From: Sedimentitalea todarodis
GTDB taxonomy: Bacteria > Pseudomonadota > Alphaproteobacteria > Rhodobacterales > Rhodobacteraceae
Reading direction: 5' to 3'
DNA: 64,000 bases
Assembly: GCF_032595355.1 (NCBI RefSeq)
Contig: NZ_JASMWN010000007.1
Location: 62,001 to 126,000 of the forward strand
Shown here: positions 1 through 7,989 of the stretch, one piece after another
How positions within the stretch are numbered: the stretch's first letter is position 1
How the letters are laid out: every line of letters starts with the position of its first letter
Position numbers and translations under genes: made by a program
The notes under the pieces: generated by a model
The model's database searches: none
What the model saw: only the letters and a program-made list of their open reading frames with translations
Told to the model about the DNA's origin: nothing

Positions 1-150
1 GGCAACCACGCGGACCTTATCGACCGTGACACATTCGGAGTTTTCCCCAGACCGCTGCGCAAAATGGACTGGGTGGTCCATGCCAAGAAACCCTTCGCCG
101 GGCCCAAAGCCGTTCTCGTATTTCTGTCGCGGAGCGCACAAATCCTCGGA
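1..150 (+). pseudogene. IS91-family transposase fragment, cut by the window edge
   Basis: The frame that reads through position 1 to about 150 encodes a stretch with the pattern F-x-R-P-L-R-K-x-x-W-V-V-H-A-K-x-P-F-A-G-P-x-A-V-L-x-F-L-S-R. This matches the central part of IS91-type transposases, where W-V-x-Y-A-K-x-P-F-x-G-P-x-x-V-L-x-Y-L-x-R-Y is typical. After the last Arg the family match stops at once and unrelated residues follow, so the gene is truncated on the right. The left side continues beyond the window. It is probably a dead remnant. It rests on one motif, so the family call is good but its boundaries are approximate. Confidence 0.6.
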
Positions 151-310
151 CTGTTCGAATTTGCACAGAACGGAAGCAAGCAGACATACTCCCACCGTTC
201 TCTTATCCCTGACCTGAAAGCAAATTTTATGGGAAAAGGGATGACTGTTTCACCGCTGGGTCTGGTGGCAAACCGCCTGGCGCGGTACCTTGCTGTGGAA
301 GGAGCGTGTC

Positions 311-1129
311 ATGACATCCAAAACCACGGGTTCCACACCACCGGACAATCTGACGCCGCAGCGGCAGGCCATGCCCCGGGTCAACCAGGTAACGGCGGCT
401 GATATCACCGCGTCGCTGAAGGCCGGGTTTTCCGACTTTCTGGCGCGCCCGTTCATGAGCGGCTTTTTCGGCTTGTTCTATGCCGTTTTCGGACTCCTGT
501 TTGTTTGGAGCCTGGTCTGGCTGGGCAAGATCTGGATGATCATTCCCGCCATTGTAGGCTTTCCGCTGGTTGCACCCTTCGCCGCCGCCGGGCTTTATGA
601 AATGTCCCGCCGATTGGAGAAGGCAGAGAGTTTCGGCTGGTCTGAAATCCTGACTGTCATGACCAATCAGAGCAAACGCGAAATGGGCTGGATGGCCTTT
701 GTCACGCTGTTCATTTTCTGGGTGTGGGTATACCAAATTCGGCTTTTGCTGGCGATCATCCTCAAGGATGCCTCGTTCTCGGATTTTGACGGGTTCTTGA
801 ACGCCGTTTTCTTCACGCCGCAGGGCTGGACCTTCCTTGTAATCGGCACCTGCGTCGGAGCATTGCTGTCGGCTGTACTGTTCGCAGTGACTGTCGTCGC
901 CATGCCCTTGCTGCTAGACCGGGAAACCAATTTCGTTTCCGCCATGCTCACTTCCATTCGCGTCGTCACGCAAAACCCCGTTGTCATGCTTTCCTGGGCG
1001 GCGATCATCTCTGTCACCATGCTGTTATCCCTGGTTCCGGCGTTTCTGGGCCTGATCTTCACCTTGCCGATCCTTGGGCATACCACATGGCATCTCTATC
1101 GGCGGGCTGTGTCACCTGCTGGGGGGTGA
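311..1129 (+). CDS. DUF2189 integral membrane protein
   Basis: This 272-residue protein has a short polar N-terminus and about six hydrophobic segments, roughly at residues 45-70, 75-95, 130-155, 180-210, 225-245 and 245-265. The segment order and the N-terminal phrase M-P-R-V-N-Q-V-T-A-A-D fit the DUF2189 family of alphaproteobacterial inner-membrane proteins, whose function is unknown. I chose the ATG at 311 over an earlier ATG at 290 because an AAGGAG box at 298-303 sits seven bases upstream of it. No gene is cotranscribed with it. A short inverted repeat (GTCACC/GGTGAC) overlaps the stop codon, but no T-run follows. Homologs in the Roseobacter group usually sit alone. Confidence 0.85.
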   Translation: MTSKTTGSTPPDNLTPQRQAMPRVNQVTAADITASLKAGFSDFLARPFMSGFFGLFYAVFGLLFVWSLVWLGKIWMIIPAIVGFPLVAPFAAAGLYEMSRRLEKAESFGWSEILTVMTNQSKREMGWMAFVTLFIFWVWVYQIRLLLAIILKDASFSDFDGFLNAVFFTPQGWTFLVIGTCVGALLSAVLFAVTVVAMPLLLDRETNFVSAMLTSIRVVTQNPVVMLSWAAIISVTMLLSLVPAFLGLIFTLPILGHTTWHLYRRAVSPAGG

Positions 1130-1714
1130 CCAACCAACTGAGTCCAGCCTACCCACCGCCGATCTCACTTTGCGGTCAGGGCCGAAGCTCTGATGGGTTT
1201 GTTTCGGCGAAGGCCAGCCATAGGCCAATCCGCACATCGCTGATTTCACATTGCTGAGGTGCGTGGATCACGCTGCGTTCCAGATCATTAACGACTGCGA
1301 CAAGGGAGAGAGCCACACCCTTACGTTGGGACCAAAGCCAAGTTTATCCCGAAACTACTTTCGATGTTCGCCAACAATGGCGTGCAGCTTTTTCACATCG
1401 TCGTCTTCGATACTCAGTTCATCCAAGTGCCTGAGCAAAGACTGAAGAGAGTCAGAATTTGGTCCTAACTCTCATTCCGCCACGGCGAACCTCCGCGCCG
1501 CCTCTTCATCGGGCAACAGGCACCCGCGAACATTTGACGACGCCACATGAACCTGGTCTCCTGATCAACCAGACCCGCTGCAATCTTGAAGACAACACCC
1601 TAGGATTGCCCGCCCTGATCAAACGCAGCCATCTCCCGTAGCCAGTTGAACAGACCGATTTCCGCTGTCACTACTGACACGGATACTGTTGTAACCGACA
1701 AAGAGACAACGACG
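1130..1714. other. Intergenic stretch with no assignable gene
   Basis: These bases separate the DUF2189 gene from the sigma-factor gene. The only thing of note is a 38-codon open stretch on the minus strand (1355-1471). It ends in a hydrophilic, acidic peptide containing L-D-E-L-S-I-E-D-D-D-V-K-K-L-H, which reads like a genuine protein tail. It has no start codon or ribosome site that I can support, so it may be the last part of a deleted gene. I see no promoter that I would defend. Confidence 0.4.
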
Positions 1715-2251
1715 ATGGATGATGGCGATCTGATCGATGGCGTTGCGTCGGGTGACAAACACGCCATGCGCGCGCTCTACATACGCTATCACGAAGCTCT
1801 CTATGCCTTTGCAATATCGCGCTGCGGCAATGCTGAGCTGGCCTCTGATTGCGTACACGACACAATGCTCGATGTGTGGCGGACCGCGTCTCGGTTTTCC
1901 GGGAAATCGACTGTGAAAACCTGGCTCTTTTCGATTGCGCGCAATAAGCTGGTTGATGCACTGCGCAAACGCGGCAAACTGACATTCGTGGACGTGGTTC
2001 CAGACAGCGCGGACCCCGCCCCAAATCCGGAAGCCGCCGCCATTGCGGCGACTGAAAAAGCGCGTTTGCACCGATGCCTCGAAGGTTTGACGGTTCCGCA
2101 AGGCTCCGCTATTCGCCTCGCTTTTCTCGAAGACCTCACCTATCCGGAGATCGCGGACATTGAAGCTGTACCGGTGGGCACCATCAAGACCCGAATTTTT
2201 CATGCCAAACAGGCTTTGATGCGGTGTCTGGAGACAGGTTTGCGCCGCTGA
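1715..2251 (+). CDS. ECF RNA polymerase sigma factor
   Basis: This is a 178-residue sigma-70 family protein of the extracytoplasmic-function group. Region 2 lies at about residues 15-85, with the helix A-S-D-C-V-H-D-T-M-L-D-V-W-R and the W-L-F-S-I-A-R-N-K-L-V-D motif. Region 4 lies at about 125-175, with the helix-turn-helix L-T-Y-P-E-I-A-D-I-E-A-V-P-V-G-T-I-K-T-R. Between them is only a short linker, so region 3 is missing, as expected for ECF factors. The frame is open back to a TTG at 1646, but I prefer the ATG at 1715, which gives normal ECF length. It converges on the anti-sigma gene at 2348-2920. Likely targets are the three TTTTGAACC promoters listed below. Confidence 0.88.
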   Translation: MDDGDLIDGVASGDKHAMRALYIRYHEALYAFAISRCGNAELASDCVHDTMLDVWRTASRFSGKSTVKTWLFSIARNKLVDALRKRGKLTFVDVVPDSADPAPNPEAAAIAATEKARLHRCLEGLTVPQGSAIRLAFLEDLTYPEIADIEAVPVGTIKTRIFHAKQALMRCLETGLRR

Positions 2252-2347
2252 TCTACCGGAAGAAACTGATCCGTCGCTGCCTGCTGTGCCGAGCGCTTTC
2301 AAGTTCTCACAATCAGGATTTTCTGAGACTTCCTGAAAGAACCCAGA

Positions 2348-2920
2348 TCATTCCTCTGACAGAAACTCCACGAGATCGCCGCGATAATTCAGGGTTTCTT
2401 GCGCCTGCGCAAGCGAGGCTGCGTCGGGAAAGGACAAGCGCACAAGACCAAGCGCGCTTGGTCCGTCTGAAATCGTGCCGGCCAGCGGGCCGAGCAGCTC
2501 CGCAATCTCTTCCAAGGTCACACCTTCGATAAACTTCACCTGCAGGGTGTACGCCTCTGACTGCAGTTCGCTGGCCGTGCGAAATCCGTCGCCGGGCGCG
2601 TCCAGACGCGGAACAACCGCCAACTGCCATGCGGCAACGGCGATCACGCCAACGGCTGCATATCGCAGACCCTGTATCCAGGGGCGGCGGTTTTCATTGG
2701 CAGCCTGCGGCGCTTCGTCCATCGACGCCGAAAGCCTGTCCCAGACCGCTTCTGCATCGTCGTGTTTCGAGCCGGATGCGAGTTCGGCCCGTACCTGCCG
2801 CATGAGGTCCACCTCGGCGGCGAGGACTGGGTCGCGCCCCATGTCAGCTTCGAAGGACGCCCGATCCTCGGGTTTGAGACGGTCCTGAAGATAGTCGAGA
2901 ATGGCGTCGTCCTGATCCAT
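2348..2920 (-). CDS. Membrane anti-sigma factor with a propeptide-like periplasmic domain
   Basis: This 190-residue protein has an N-terminal cytoplasmic part of about 82 residues, acidic and helical, that resembles the anti-sigma domain of RsgI/RskA-type proteins. One membrane helix follows at about 86-107 and then a C-terminal periplasmic domain of about 80 residues. There is no cysteine in the whole protein, so it is not a zinc-binding (ZAS) anti-sigma factor. The periplasmic part (V-K-F-I-E-G-V-T, a helix, then D-G-P-S-A-L-G-L-V-R-L-S-F, then a second helix) has the beta-alpha-beta order of subtilase propeptides (inhibitor I9 fold). The gene faces the sigma factor tail to tail and shares the upstream region with the subtilase. 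Role by position and topology; not proven. Confidence 0.72.
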   Translation of the reverse strand: MDQDDAILDYLQDRLKPEDRASFEADMGRDPVLAAEVDLMRQVRAELASGSKHDDAEAVWDRLSASMDEAPQAANENRRPWIQGLRYAAVGVIAVAAWQLAVVPRLDAPGDGFRTASELQSEAYTLQVKFIEGVTLEEIAELLGPLAGTISDGPSALGLVRLSFPDAASLAQAQETLNYRGDLVEFLSEE

Positions 2921-2957
2921 GCTGTCGAGTCCGGTTCGTTGAAATGTTCACTTCTTT

Positions 2958-2986
2958 GTCGCATGATATCGAGACTCGGTTCAAAA
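2958..2986 (-). promoter_or_regulatory. ECF-type promoter of the anti-sigma gene
   Basis: Read on the minus strand: TTTTGAACC (2986-2978), a 16-base spacer, then CGAC (2961-2958). The GAAC core at -35 and a short C/G-rich -10 are typical of ECF promoters. The expected transcription start is about 30 bases upstream of the ATG at 2920. The same motif occurs before the subtilase and RTX genes, which would make the anti-sigma factor autoregulated. Confidence 0.6.
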
Positions 2987-3018
2987 CTAATCTCAAGGAC
3001 TCGTCATTGCGCGCCCTT

Positions 3019-3046
3019 TTTTGAACCGGCGGTCCATCCGGGTGAC
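3019..3046 (+). promoter_or_regulatory. ECF-type promoter of the subtilase gene
   Basis: TTTTGAACC at 3019-3027, a 15-base spacer, then TGAC at 3043-3046. It matches the minus-strand site at 2958-2986 except for one base in the spacer length and one in the -10. Transcription would start near 3053. That rules out the open-frame TTG start at 3021 and supports the ATG at 3102. Confidence 0.55.
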
Positions 3047-3101
3047 CCGGTGGAAGAGGCCGGCTTGCACAAGAACATGCCGATCCGGGAGAAAGCGCAG
3101 T

Positions 3102-4271
3102 ATGTTGATCACCGTCCATACCCTGAGACGCCTCGTTCTGATGTGCCTTTTCGTGGCACTGGTAGGCTGCACTGCAGAGCCCGACCTTCGGTCGGGAGCA
3201 GGCGCTGGTACGCCGGACGTGGTGGGCATCCGCAAGGTGATCGCCCTGGTTCCGGATACGCAGAGTGCGAAAGAGATACGCAATGCGGCCCGCGCGGCAG
3301 GATACCAGGAACTCGCAGCGACTCACCTGAACGGCCTTGGCCTCTCCATGCTGACGTTTCGCATGCCAAAGGGTGTCACCGGAGCCGAGGCGATTGCAGA
3401 ACTTGAAGCCGCTGTGCCTGCGTCGACCGTGGGCATCAACCACGCCTACCGCTTGCAACAGAGTTCGGTCCCCCCTGACGGCTTGGACTATGCCGGCACC
3501 ATGATCCGCTGGGGCAAGGACGGGTGCCGGGCACGGGCACCCATTGGCATGATCGATACAGGGATCGACACGACGTCGCCTGCCTTGGTGAACGCGCAGA
3601 TACGGACCCGGAGCTTTTTTGCGGGCAGCGCCGCGCCCGCCGACCATGGCACAAATGTAGCGACTGTTCTTGCCGGCCCCAATCGTCTTAGGGATGCGAC
3701 GATTTTCAGCGCGAATGTTTTTGGGCAGAGCGATACGCAAGGGCTCAAGGCCGGTGCGGATGCCCTGGTACGCGCGCTTGACTGGCTGGCGGAAGAAGAC
3801 GTGCGCTTTGTCAACCTCGCGCTCGCCGGACCTTACAATAAACTACTCGATCTTGCGGTCGATCGCGCGACGTCGCGCGGTCTGATCCTGGTGGCGGCTG
3901 TCGGCAATGAAGGTCCGCAGGTCGATCCGCTGTATCCCGCCGGCTTTGACAGGGTGATCGCCGTCACCGCAGTCGATGCACAATCGCGCATCTACCGGAA
4001 AGCAGTGCGCGGACCGCATGTGGATGTGGCCGCGCCTGGCGTCGACGTGCTCGTGCCGTCCGGGCGAGGCGCGCGTTTCGTGACCGGCACGTCGATCGCC
4101 ACCCCCTTTGTCACGGCGCGTCTGGCCGCCGATGCATCGCTAGCCACCACCCAGGACGTCTCGATGGTGCGACGCCGGCTTGCGGCGACCAGCGCCGATC
4201 TCGGTCGCAACGGGCGCGACCGGACGTTCGGCTACGGTCTGGTACTTGCCGACGAGACGTGCGGCAACTGA
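3102..4271 (+). CDS. S8 subtilisin-like serine protease, predicted lipoprotein
   Basis: This 389-residue protein starts with a hydrophobic signal and the lipobox L-V-G-C, so Cys23 should be lipid-modified. Residues 45-118 look like an I9-type propeptide. The catalytic triad is visible: Asp152 in I-G-M-I-D-T-G-I-D, His182 in D-H-G-T-N-V-A and Ser331 in G-T-S-I-A-T-P, with the oxyanion Asn269 in A-V-G-N-E-G. The motif around His is H-G-T-N rather than the usual H-G-T-H. The ATG at 3102 has a GGGAGAAA box about eight bases upstream. By position it could act on the anti-sigma factor or on the RTX protein encoded downstream. That is inference; the protease class is secure. Confidence 0.9.
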   Translation: MLITVHTLRRLVLMCLFVALVGCTAEPDLRSGAGAGTPDVVGIRKVIALVPDTQSAKEIRNAARAAGYQELAATHLNGLGLSMLTFRMPKGVTGAEAIAELEAAVPASTVGINHAYRLQQSSVPPDGLDYAGTMIRWGKDGCRARAPIGMIDTGIDTTSPALVNAQIRTRSFFAGSAAPADHGTNVATVLAGPNRLRDATIFSANVFGQSDTQGLKAGADALVRALDWLAEEDVRFVNLALAGPYNKLLDLAVDRATSRGLILVAAVGNEGPQVDPLYPAGFDRVIAVTAVDAQSRIYRKAVRGPHVDVAAPGVDVLVPSGRGARFVTGTSIATPFVTARLAADASLATTQDVSMVRRRLAATSADLGRNGRDRTFGYGLVLADETCGN

Positions 4272-4553
4272 GGCCCGAGTTCTTTCCGTTACTGTTCTCT
4301 CAAGACGCGTTATGCGTTGGTGAATGGCACCGTGTTTTTCGGGCTGTTCCATGGCAGTCTCTTGCTTGAGACATCTTGCAACCGACGAAACCACGCCAGC
4401 GCGCGCTGCTCGACAAAGGTCCGGTCGCCTCGTCAGGCGGTACGCACAAATCGTTCTTACCGGGCCGTGCAAGCGCTCTTTCATCTCTGAAAGTCAGAGG
4501 CTTGAACGGGTTTCAAACGATTTTCTCGGTCGCTGATCCCCCCCCGCCACTTT
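4272..4553. other. Subtilase-RTX intergenic region
   Basis: No credible gene is present between the subtilase stop and the RTX promoter. The frames that are open here have no ribosome site and no recognisable protein pattern. A run of eight C followed by a T-rich stretch (about 4538-4557) leads directly into the sigma-type promoter at 4554. Confidence 0.5.
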
Positions 4554-4582
4554 TTTTGAACCATTGGCCAGACCGGCGCGAC
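4554..4582 (+). promoter_or_regulatory. ECF-type promoter of the RTX gene
   Basis: TTTTGAACC at 4554-4562, a 16-base spacer, then CGAC at 4579-4582. This is the same -35, spacer and -10 as the anti-sigma promoter. Transcription would start near 4589, leaving a leader of about 90 bases before the ATG at 4679. Confidence 0.6.
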
Positions 4583-4678
4583 CAACAAGTACCGCATCTG
4601 CTGACGGGGCACTGTTCTCAGGCTTCTGGCGGATGGCGGCGAACATGAAAACGCAAAACAATTTGAATGGAGACGATT

Positions 4679-6259
4679 ATGCCCAACTTCAACTTTTTTG
4701 ATCTTTTTTCCAATGGCCTCAACATTGTGGGGTCAGACAAAGCCGACCTGATCATTGGTTCGTTCGGTGACGATGAAATCGCTGGAAACGGCGGCGACGA
4801 CCTGGTCATCGGCCTGTTTGGCGATGACAAGATCTCCGGCGGTCTCGGCGAAGACACATTGCTTGGCGGTTTCGGCGATGACGTCGTCATCGGCAACAAG
4901 GGCGACGACCGGATGTTCGGCGGATGGGGCGATGACCAGCTGGTCTGGAACAACGGTGACGGATCGGACCTGATGGTCGGCGGCAGCGGCTACGACCAGG
5001 TTCAGGTCAATTTCGACACCGATCTGGTCAATGATGATCTGCAGAACAAGGACGTGGCCGAATTCTCGGTGACCAGCGAGGGCGTGCAATTCGCGCGGAT
5101 CGAGGTAAACGACCAGACCCAGGCCGGGTTGTTTCAACTCGACATCCGCGAGACCGAGGAACTTGAGACCAACTTTGGTGGCGGCGATGATACAGCCGTG
5201 ATCAGGGACGAAGTGTTGGACGAGATCAGGCTCAATCTCGATGGCGGTGACGGGGTCGATACGCTGGATCTGTCACAGTCTGCGGGTGCAGCCCGGGTGA
5301 ACCTTGGAAAAGGCAAGTTGAATGGCTCGACCGCCGAAAATTTCGAGAACGTCATTGGCACTGCCTATGATGATGTGGTTCGCGGCGACAAGCAGGACAA
5401 CGTCATTTCCGGACTTGATGGAGAAGACACGATTTTCGGGCGCGGTGGCGATGATACGCTGACCGGCGGCAAGGGCAATGATGCGGTCTATGGCGGCAAG
5501 GGTGCCGATGCCCTGATCTGGAACAATGGAGATGGTTCGGACCTGCTGGACGGGGGCAAGGGCGATGATCTTGTTCAGGTCAATTTCGACACCGATCTGG
5601 TCAATGATGATCTGCAGAACAAGGACGTGGCCGAATTCTCGGTGACCAGCGAGGGCGTGCAATTCGCGCGGGTCGAGTTGAACGACCAGACCCAGGCCGG
5701 GTTGTTCCAGCTGGATGTTCGCAACACCGAAACGCTGGAGACAAACTTTGGCGACGGGAACGATGCTGCGGTCATCACGGAAAACGTGCTCGAAAAGATC
5801 GGCTTGGTTCTGGATGGTGGCGACGGTGTGGATCTTCTCGACGTCAGCCAGGCAGCAGCCGCCACCAACGTCGATCTGGGTGCCGGCACTGTCGGGACTT
5901 CGACCGCCGTCAATTTCGAGAATGTCACGGGCACCGCATTCGACGACACGATCACCGGGGACAGCGGGGACAATGTCATTCGCGGTGGTCAGGGCAATGA
6001 TGTGATGCGCGGCGGTGAAGGCGCCGATACGTTCGTGTTCTTCGAAGCTGACACCGGCGTCGACGTCATCCTCGACTTCGAGTTCGGCGTGGACAGCCTC
6101 GAATTTGCAACGACGGATCCCAGTGTCACGCCCACCAACCTGCTCGGGAATCTGGCGCAGGCAGGCGACGACGTGGAACTCTCCATCAACGACAAGGTGA
6201 TCACATTCCAGGACACAGTGGTCACAAACTTTACCACCGATGATTTCATGATTGCATAG
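4679..6259 (+). CDS. RTX-type calcium-binding repeat protein
   Basis: This 526-residue acidic protein is built almost wholly from hemolysin-type nonapeptide repeats (G-G-x-G-x-D-x-h-x). One block lies near residues 18-105, with motifs such as G-G-L-G-E-D-T-L-L-G-G-F-G-D-D, one near 235-300 and one near 430-455. Between them sit two copies of a beta-rich, non-RTX unit of about 110 residues. The C-terminus (G-A-D-T-F-V-F, then a short tail) fits a type I secretion signal. There is no N-terminal signal peptide, as expected for type I export, and no secretion ABC genes lie nearby. I see no enzymatic domain, so a surface or matrix role is likely. The ATG at 4679 has GGAG six bases upstream. It is preceded by the same sigma-type promoter as the subtilase. 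Confidence 0.85.
   Translation: MPNFNFFDLFSNGLNIVGSDKADLIIGSFGDDEIAGNGGDDLVIGLFGDDKISGGLGEDTLLGGFGDDVVIGNKGDDRMFGGWGDDQLVWNNGDGSDLMVGGSGYDQVQVNFDTDLVNDDLQNKDVAEFSVTSEGVQFARIEVNDQTQAGLFQLDIRETEELETNFGGGDDTAVIRDEVLDEIRLNLDGGDGVDTLDLSQSAGAARVNLGKGKLNGSTAENFENVIGTAYDDVVRGDKQDNVISGLDGEDTIFGRGGDDTLTGGKGNDAVYGGKGADALIWNNGDGSDLLDGGKGDDLVQVNFDTDLVNDDLQNKDVAEFSVTSEGVQFARVELNDQTQAGLFQLDVRNTETLETNFGDGNDAAVITENVLEKIGLVLDGGDGVDLLDVSQAAAATNVDLGAGTVGTSTAVNFENVTGTAFDDTITGDSGDNVIRGGQGNDVMRGGEGADTFVFFEADTGVDVILDFEFGVDSLEFATTDPSVTPTNLLGNLAQAGDDVELSINDKVITFQDTVVTNFTTDDFMIA
5000..5671 (+). repeat. Internal direct duplication in the RTX gene
   Basis: Bases 5000-5098 and 5573-5671 are identical over 99 bp, at an offset of 573 bp (191 codons). 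Similarity continues more weakly to about 5170 and 5743. The encoded unit begins V-Q-V-N-F-D-T-D-L-V-N-D-D. Identity even at synonymous sites suggests a recent duplication or gene conversion. Confidence 0.9.
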
Positions 6260-6285
6260 AGACCCGCAATATCGGTGATAAGCGG

Positions 6286-6313
6286 CCCCGCCAGCCTTCC
6301 GTTGGCGGGGTTT
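6286..6313 (+). terminator. Rho-independent terminator after the RTX gene
   Basis: CCCCGCCA (6286-6293) pairs with TGGCGGGG (6303-6310) across a nine-base loop and is followed by TTT. It lies 26 bases past the RTX stop codon. The T-run is short, but the stem is strong. Confidence 0.75.
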
Positions 6314-6556
6314 GCCTGTTGGGGCAAGCGCGTGACGTCGGCACTCGTATCGTTGACGCAAGAATTGCCGCAAAAGCGCACGACCATATGACATCTCCCG
6401 GCCGTGCCGTGTATGATCGAGTCTGCTGAAACAAATGGCTGGGGGACCAATCCACCCCAAACTTTATTTCCGCACCACGGTCGATGCCGTCTGGTTGGCG
6501 GTTCCACCCCATCAATCACGCATACCTTGACCCCAGGAGTTGGCGGTTCCCCGCCC

Positions 6557-7135
6557 TCATTCCATCAGGGTCGCTTCCGTCTCGATCAAGATCGACACTG
6601 CGTCGCCAACGAGGCCATTCTCGACAGCGTAGGTCATGCCCCATTCGCTTCGCATGATCTCGGCGGTAATGGACAGGCCAAGGGTGAATTTCTTGTGACC
6701 GAACGGATATTCGGCCGCCTTGTTGAGCGTCACATCCAGCGTCACGGGATGTGACTGCCCCAACATGGACAGATCGCCCGTGACCGTTCCGGAATTCTCA
6801 CCAAGCGGTGAACCTTCACTTGCGGTGAATGTAATCTCCCGAAAGTTGCCTGTATCTAGAAAATCACCTGCATTTACATGCCCGTTCCGCGCGTCATGAA
6901 ATGTATCGACAGAAGCCGCACCGACAGTCACTGACACATCGCTCAACTCCTGCGTCTCGGCGTCGTAGGTGAATGTGCCGGACACTTCTGAAAACACACC
7001 CAGAACACGGGCGTAGCCTATGTGTTCGACAGTAAAGGCGACCAAGGTATGTTCGGGGTCGAGTGAGTATTGCGCAGGCGCTGCCTGCACGGATGTTGCA
7101 GCGAGCGTCAAAGCAGCGGCGGCCAAAAATCGCAT
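6557..7135 (-). CDS. YceI family periplasmic protein
   Basis: This 192-residue protein has a cleavable signal peptide (residues 1-18, ending V-Q-A-A-P). The YceI lipocalin-like barrel follows: Y-S-L-D-P-E-H-T-L-V-A-F near the start of the mature protein, then V-D-T-F-H-D-A-R-N-G-H-V, F-R-E-I-T-F-T-A-S and L-S-M-L-G-Q-S-H-P-V-T-L-D-V. Family members bind isoprenoid or other long lipids in the periplasm, and I infer the same here. It stands alone and is transcribed divergently from the lipid-enzyme operon at 7234, with about 100 bp between the two starts. That pairing with lipid genes may be meaningful. Confidence 0.92.
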   Translation of the reverse strand: MRFLAAAALTLAATSVQAAPAQYSLDPEHTLVAFTVEHIGYARVLGVFSEVSGTFTYDAETQELSDVSVTVGAASVDTFHDARNGHVNAGDFLDTGNFREITFTASEGSPLGENSGTVTGDLSMLGQSHPVTLDVTLNKAAEYPFGHKKFTLGLSITAEIMRSEWGMTYAVENGLVGDAVSILIETEATLME

Positions 7136-7233
7136 TCGGTAAACTCCTTGAGTTGAGAACTGGAAGCTCAGGCATTGTTACTCTATCTGATGGCACAACG
7201 TAAGGCGGAGAGAGGCAACAGCAAGGAACGGGC

Positions 7234-7989
7234 GTGAACAACTGGAAAGCAGCTGACAACACGCTCGCCTGTGTGACGTGGAACGTGCACCGCGCACGCG
7301 GCGCGGACGGGCGTGTGGATGCGCCCCGTGTCGTGTCGGCGATTGAGCGCATTATCGCACCGCTCGGTCCGGATGTGCTTGCCTTGCAGGAAGCGGACGA
7401 TGAATGCCCGCCGCATGCGCGCATCCTCGATGCGGACCGCATCAGCCGGGCTGTCGGACTAAGCTATATGCACGACAGTCGCGCGTTGCGATGGGGCCCG
7501 CAAAGCGACGGCTTTCTTGGAACGGTCTTATGGGTACACCCACGTTTTGAGCGGACCCATGCGGATGTCATCGACCTGCCCGGTCACTGCCACCGAGGGG
7601 CAATTTCCGCAGAATGTCTGGACGGTGACCGCGCATTTCGCGTGATGTCGGTGCATCTGTCGCTGGCGCAACCGCTGCGCATGGTGCAAACCCGCATCAT
7701 CGGGCAATATCTCTTGCGCAGGCCGGCGATGCAGACGGTCATTCTCGGTGATCTCAACGAGTGGCGCCCTTGGGGAGGCGCTGCTCTGGGCCGGGTGATG
7801 CTAGGGCGCAATTTCTACGGCCCGGTCAAGCCGACCTTTCCGGCGCGCTGGCCGATCCTGCCGCTTGACCGCATTTTGACCGACCGGCGCGACGCCGTGC
7901 AACGCGTCAACGTACTCGATCATCCCATGACGACCGCTGCTTCCGATCATCGGCCACTTGCGGCCCATGTCAGCCTGACCACGTCATGA
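7234..7989 (+). CDS. Endonuclease/exonuclease/phosphatase family protein
   Basis: This 251-residue protein starts at a GTG with AAGGA six bases upstream. The family landmarks appear in order: T-W-N-V-H-R near residue 15, the metal-binding Glu in L-A-L-Q-E-A-D near 50, S-V-H-L near 140, D-L-N-E-W near 170 and the terminal S-D-H-R-P-L near 235. This Mg-dependent phosphodiesterase fold covers DNases, sphingomyelinases and inositol-phosphate phosphatases, so the substrate cannot be read from sequence. There is no signal peptide, so it should act in the cytoplasm. Its position as first gene of an operon of lipid enzymes suggests a phosphodiester or phospholipid substrate. It overlaps the next gene by four bases. 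Confidence 0.85.
   Translation: MNNWKAADNTLACVTWNVHRARGADGRVDAPRVVSAIERIIAPLGPDVLALQEADDECPPHARILDADRISRAVGLSYMHDSRALRWGPQSDGFLGTVLWVHPRFERTHADVIDLPGHCHRGAISAECLDGDRAFRVMSVHLSLAQPLRMVQTRIIGQYLLRRPAMQTVILGDLNEWRPWGGAALGRVMLGRNFYGPVKPTFPARWPILPLDRILTDRRDAVQRVNVLDHPMTTAASDHRPLAAHVSLTTS

Noticed and set aside
2311..2336. TCAGGA/TCCTGA inverted repeat as terminator between the sigma and anti-sigma genes
   Set aside because: The stem is only six base pairs and AT-containing, and no T-run follows on either strand.
3021..3101. TTG start of the subtilase at 3021
   Set aside because: The putative -35 element covers this position, and the lipoprotein signal begins at the ATG at 3102, which has a good ribosome site.
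4679..6259. RTX repeats considered as a CRISPR-like or tandem DNA repeat array
   Set aside because: The periodicity is at codon level with variable bases and matches calcium-binding nonapeptides. No spacer structure is present.
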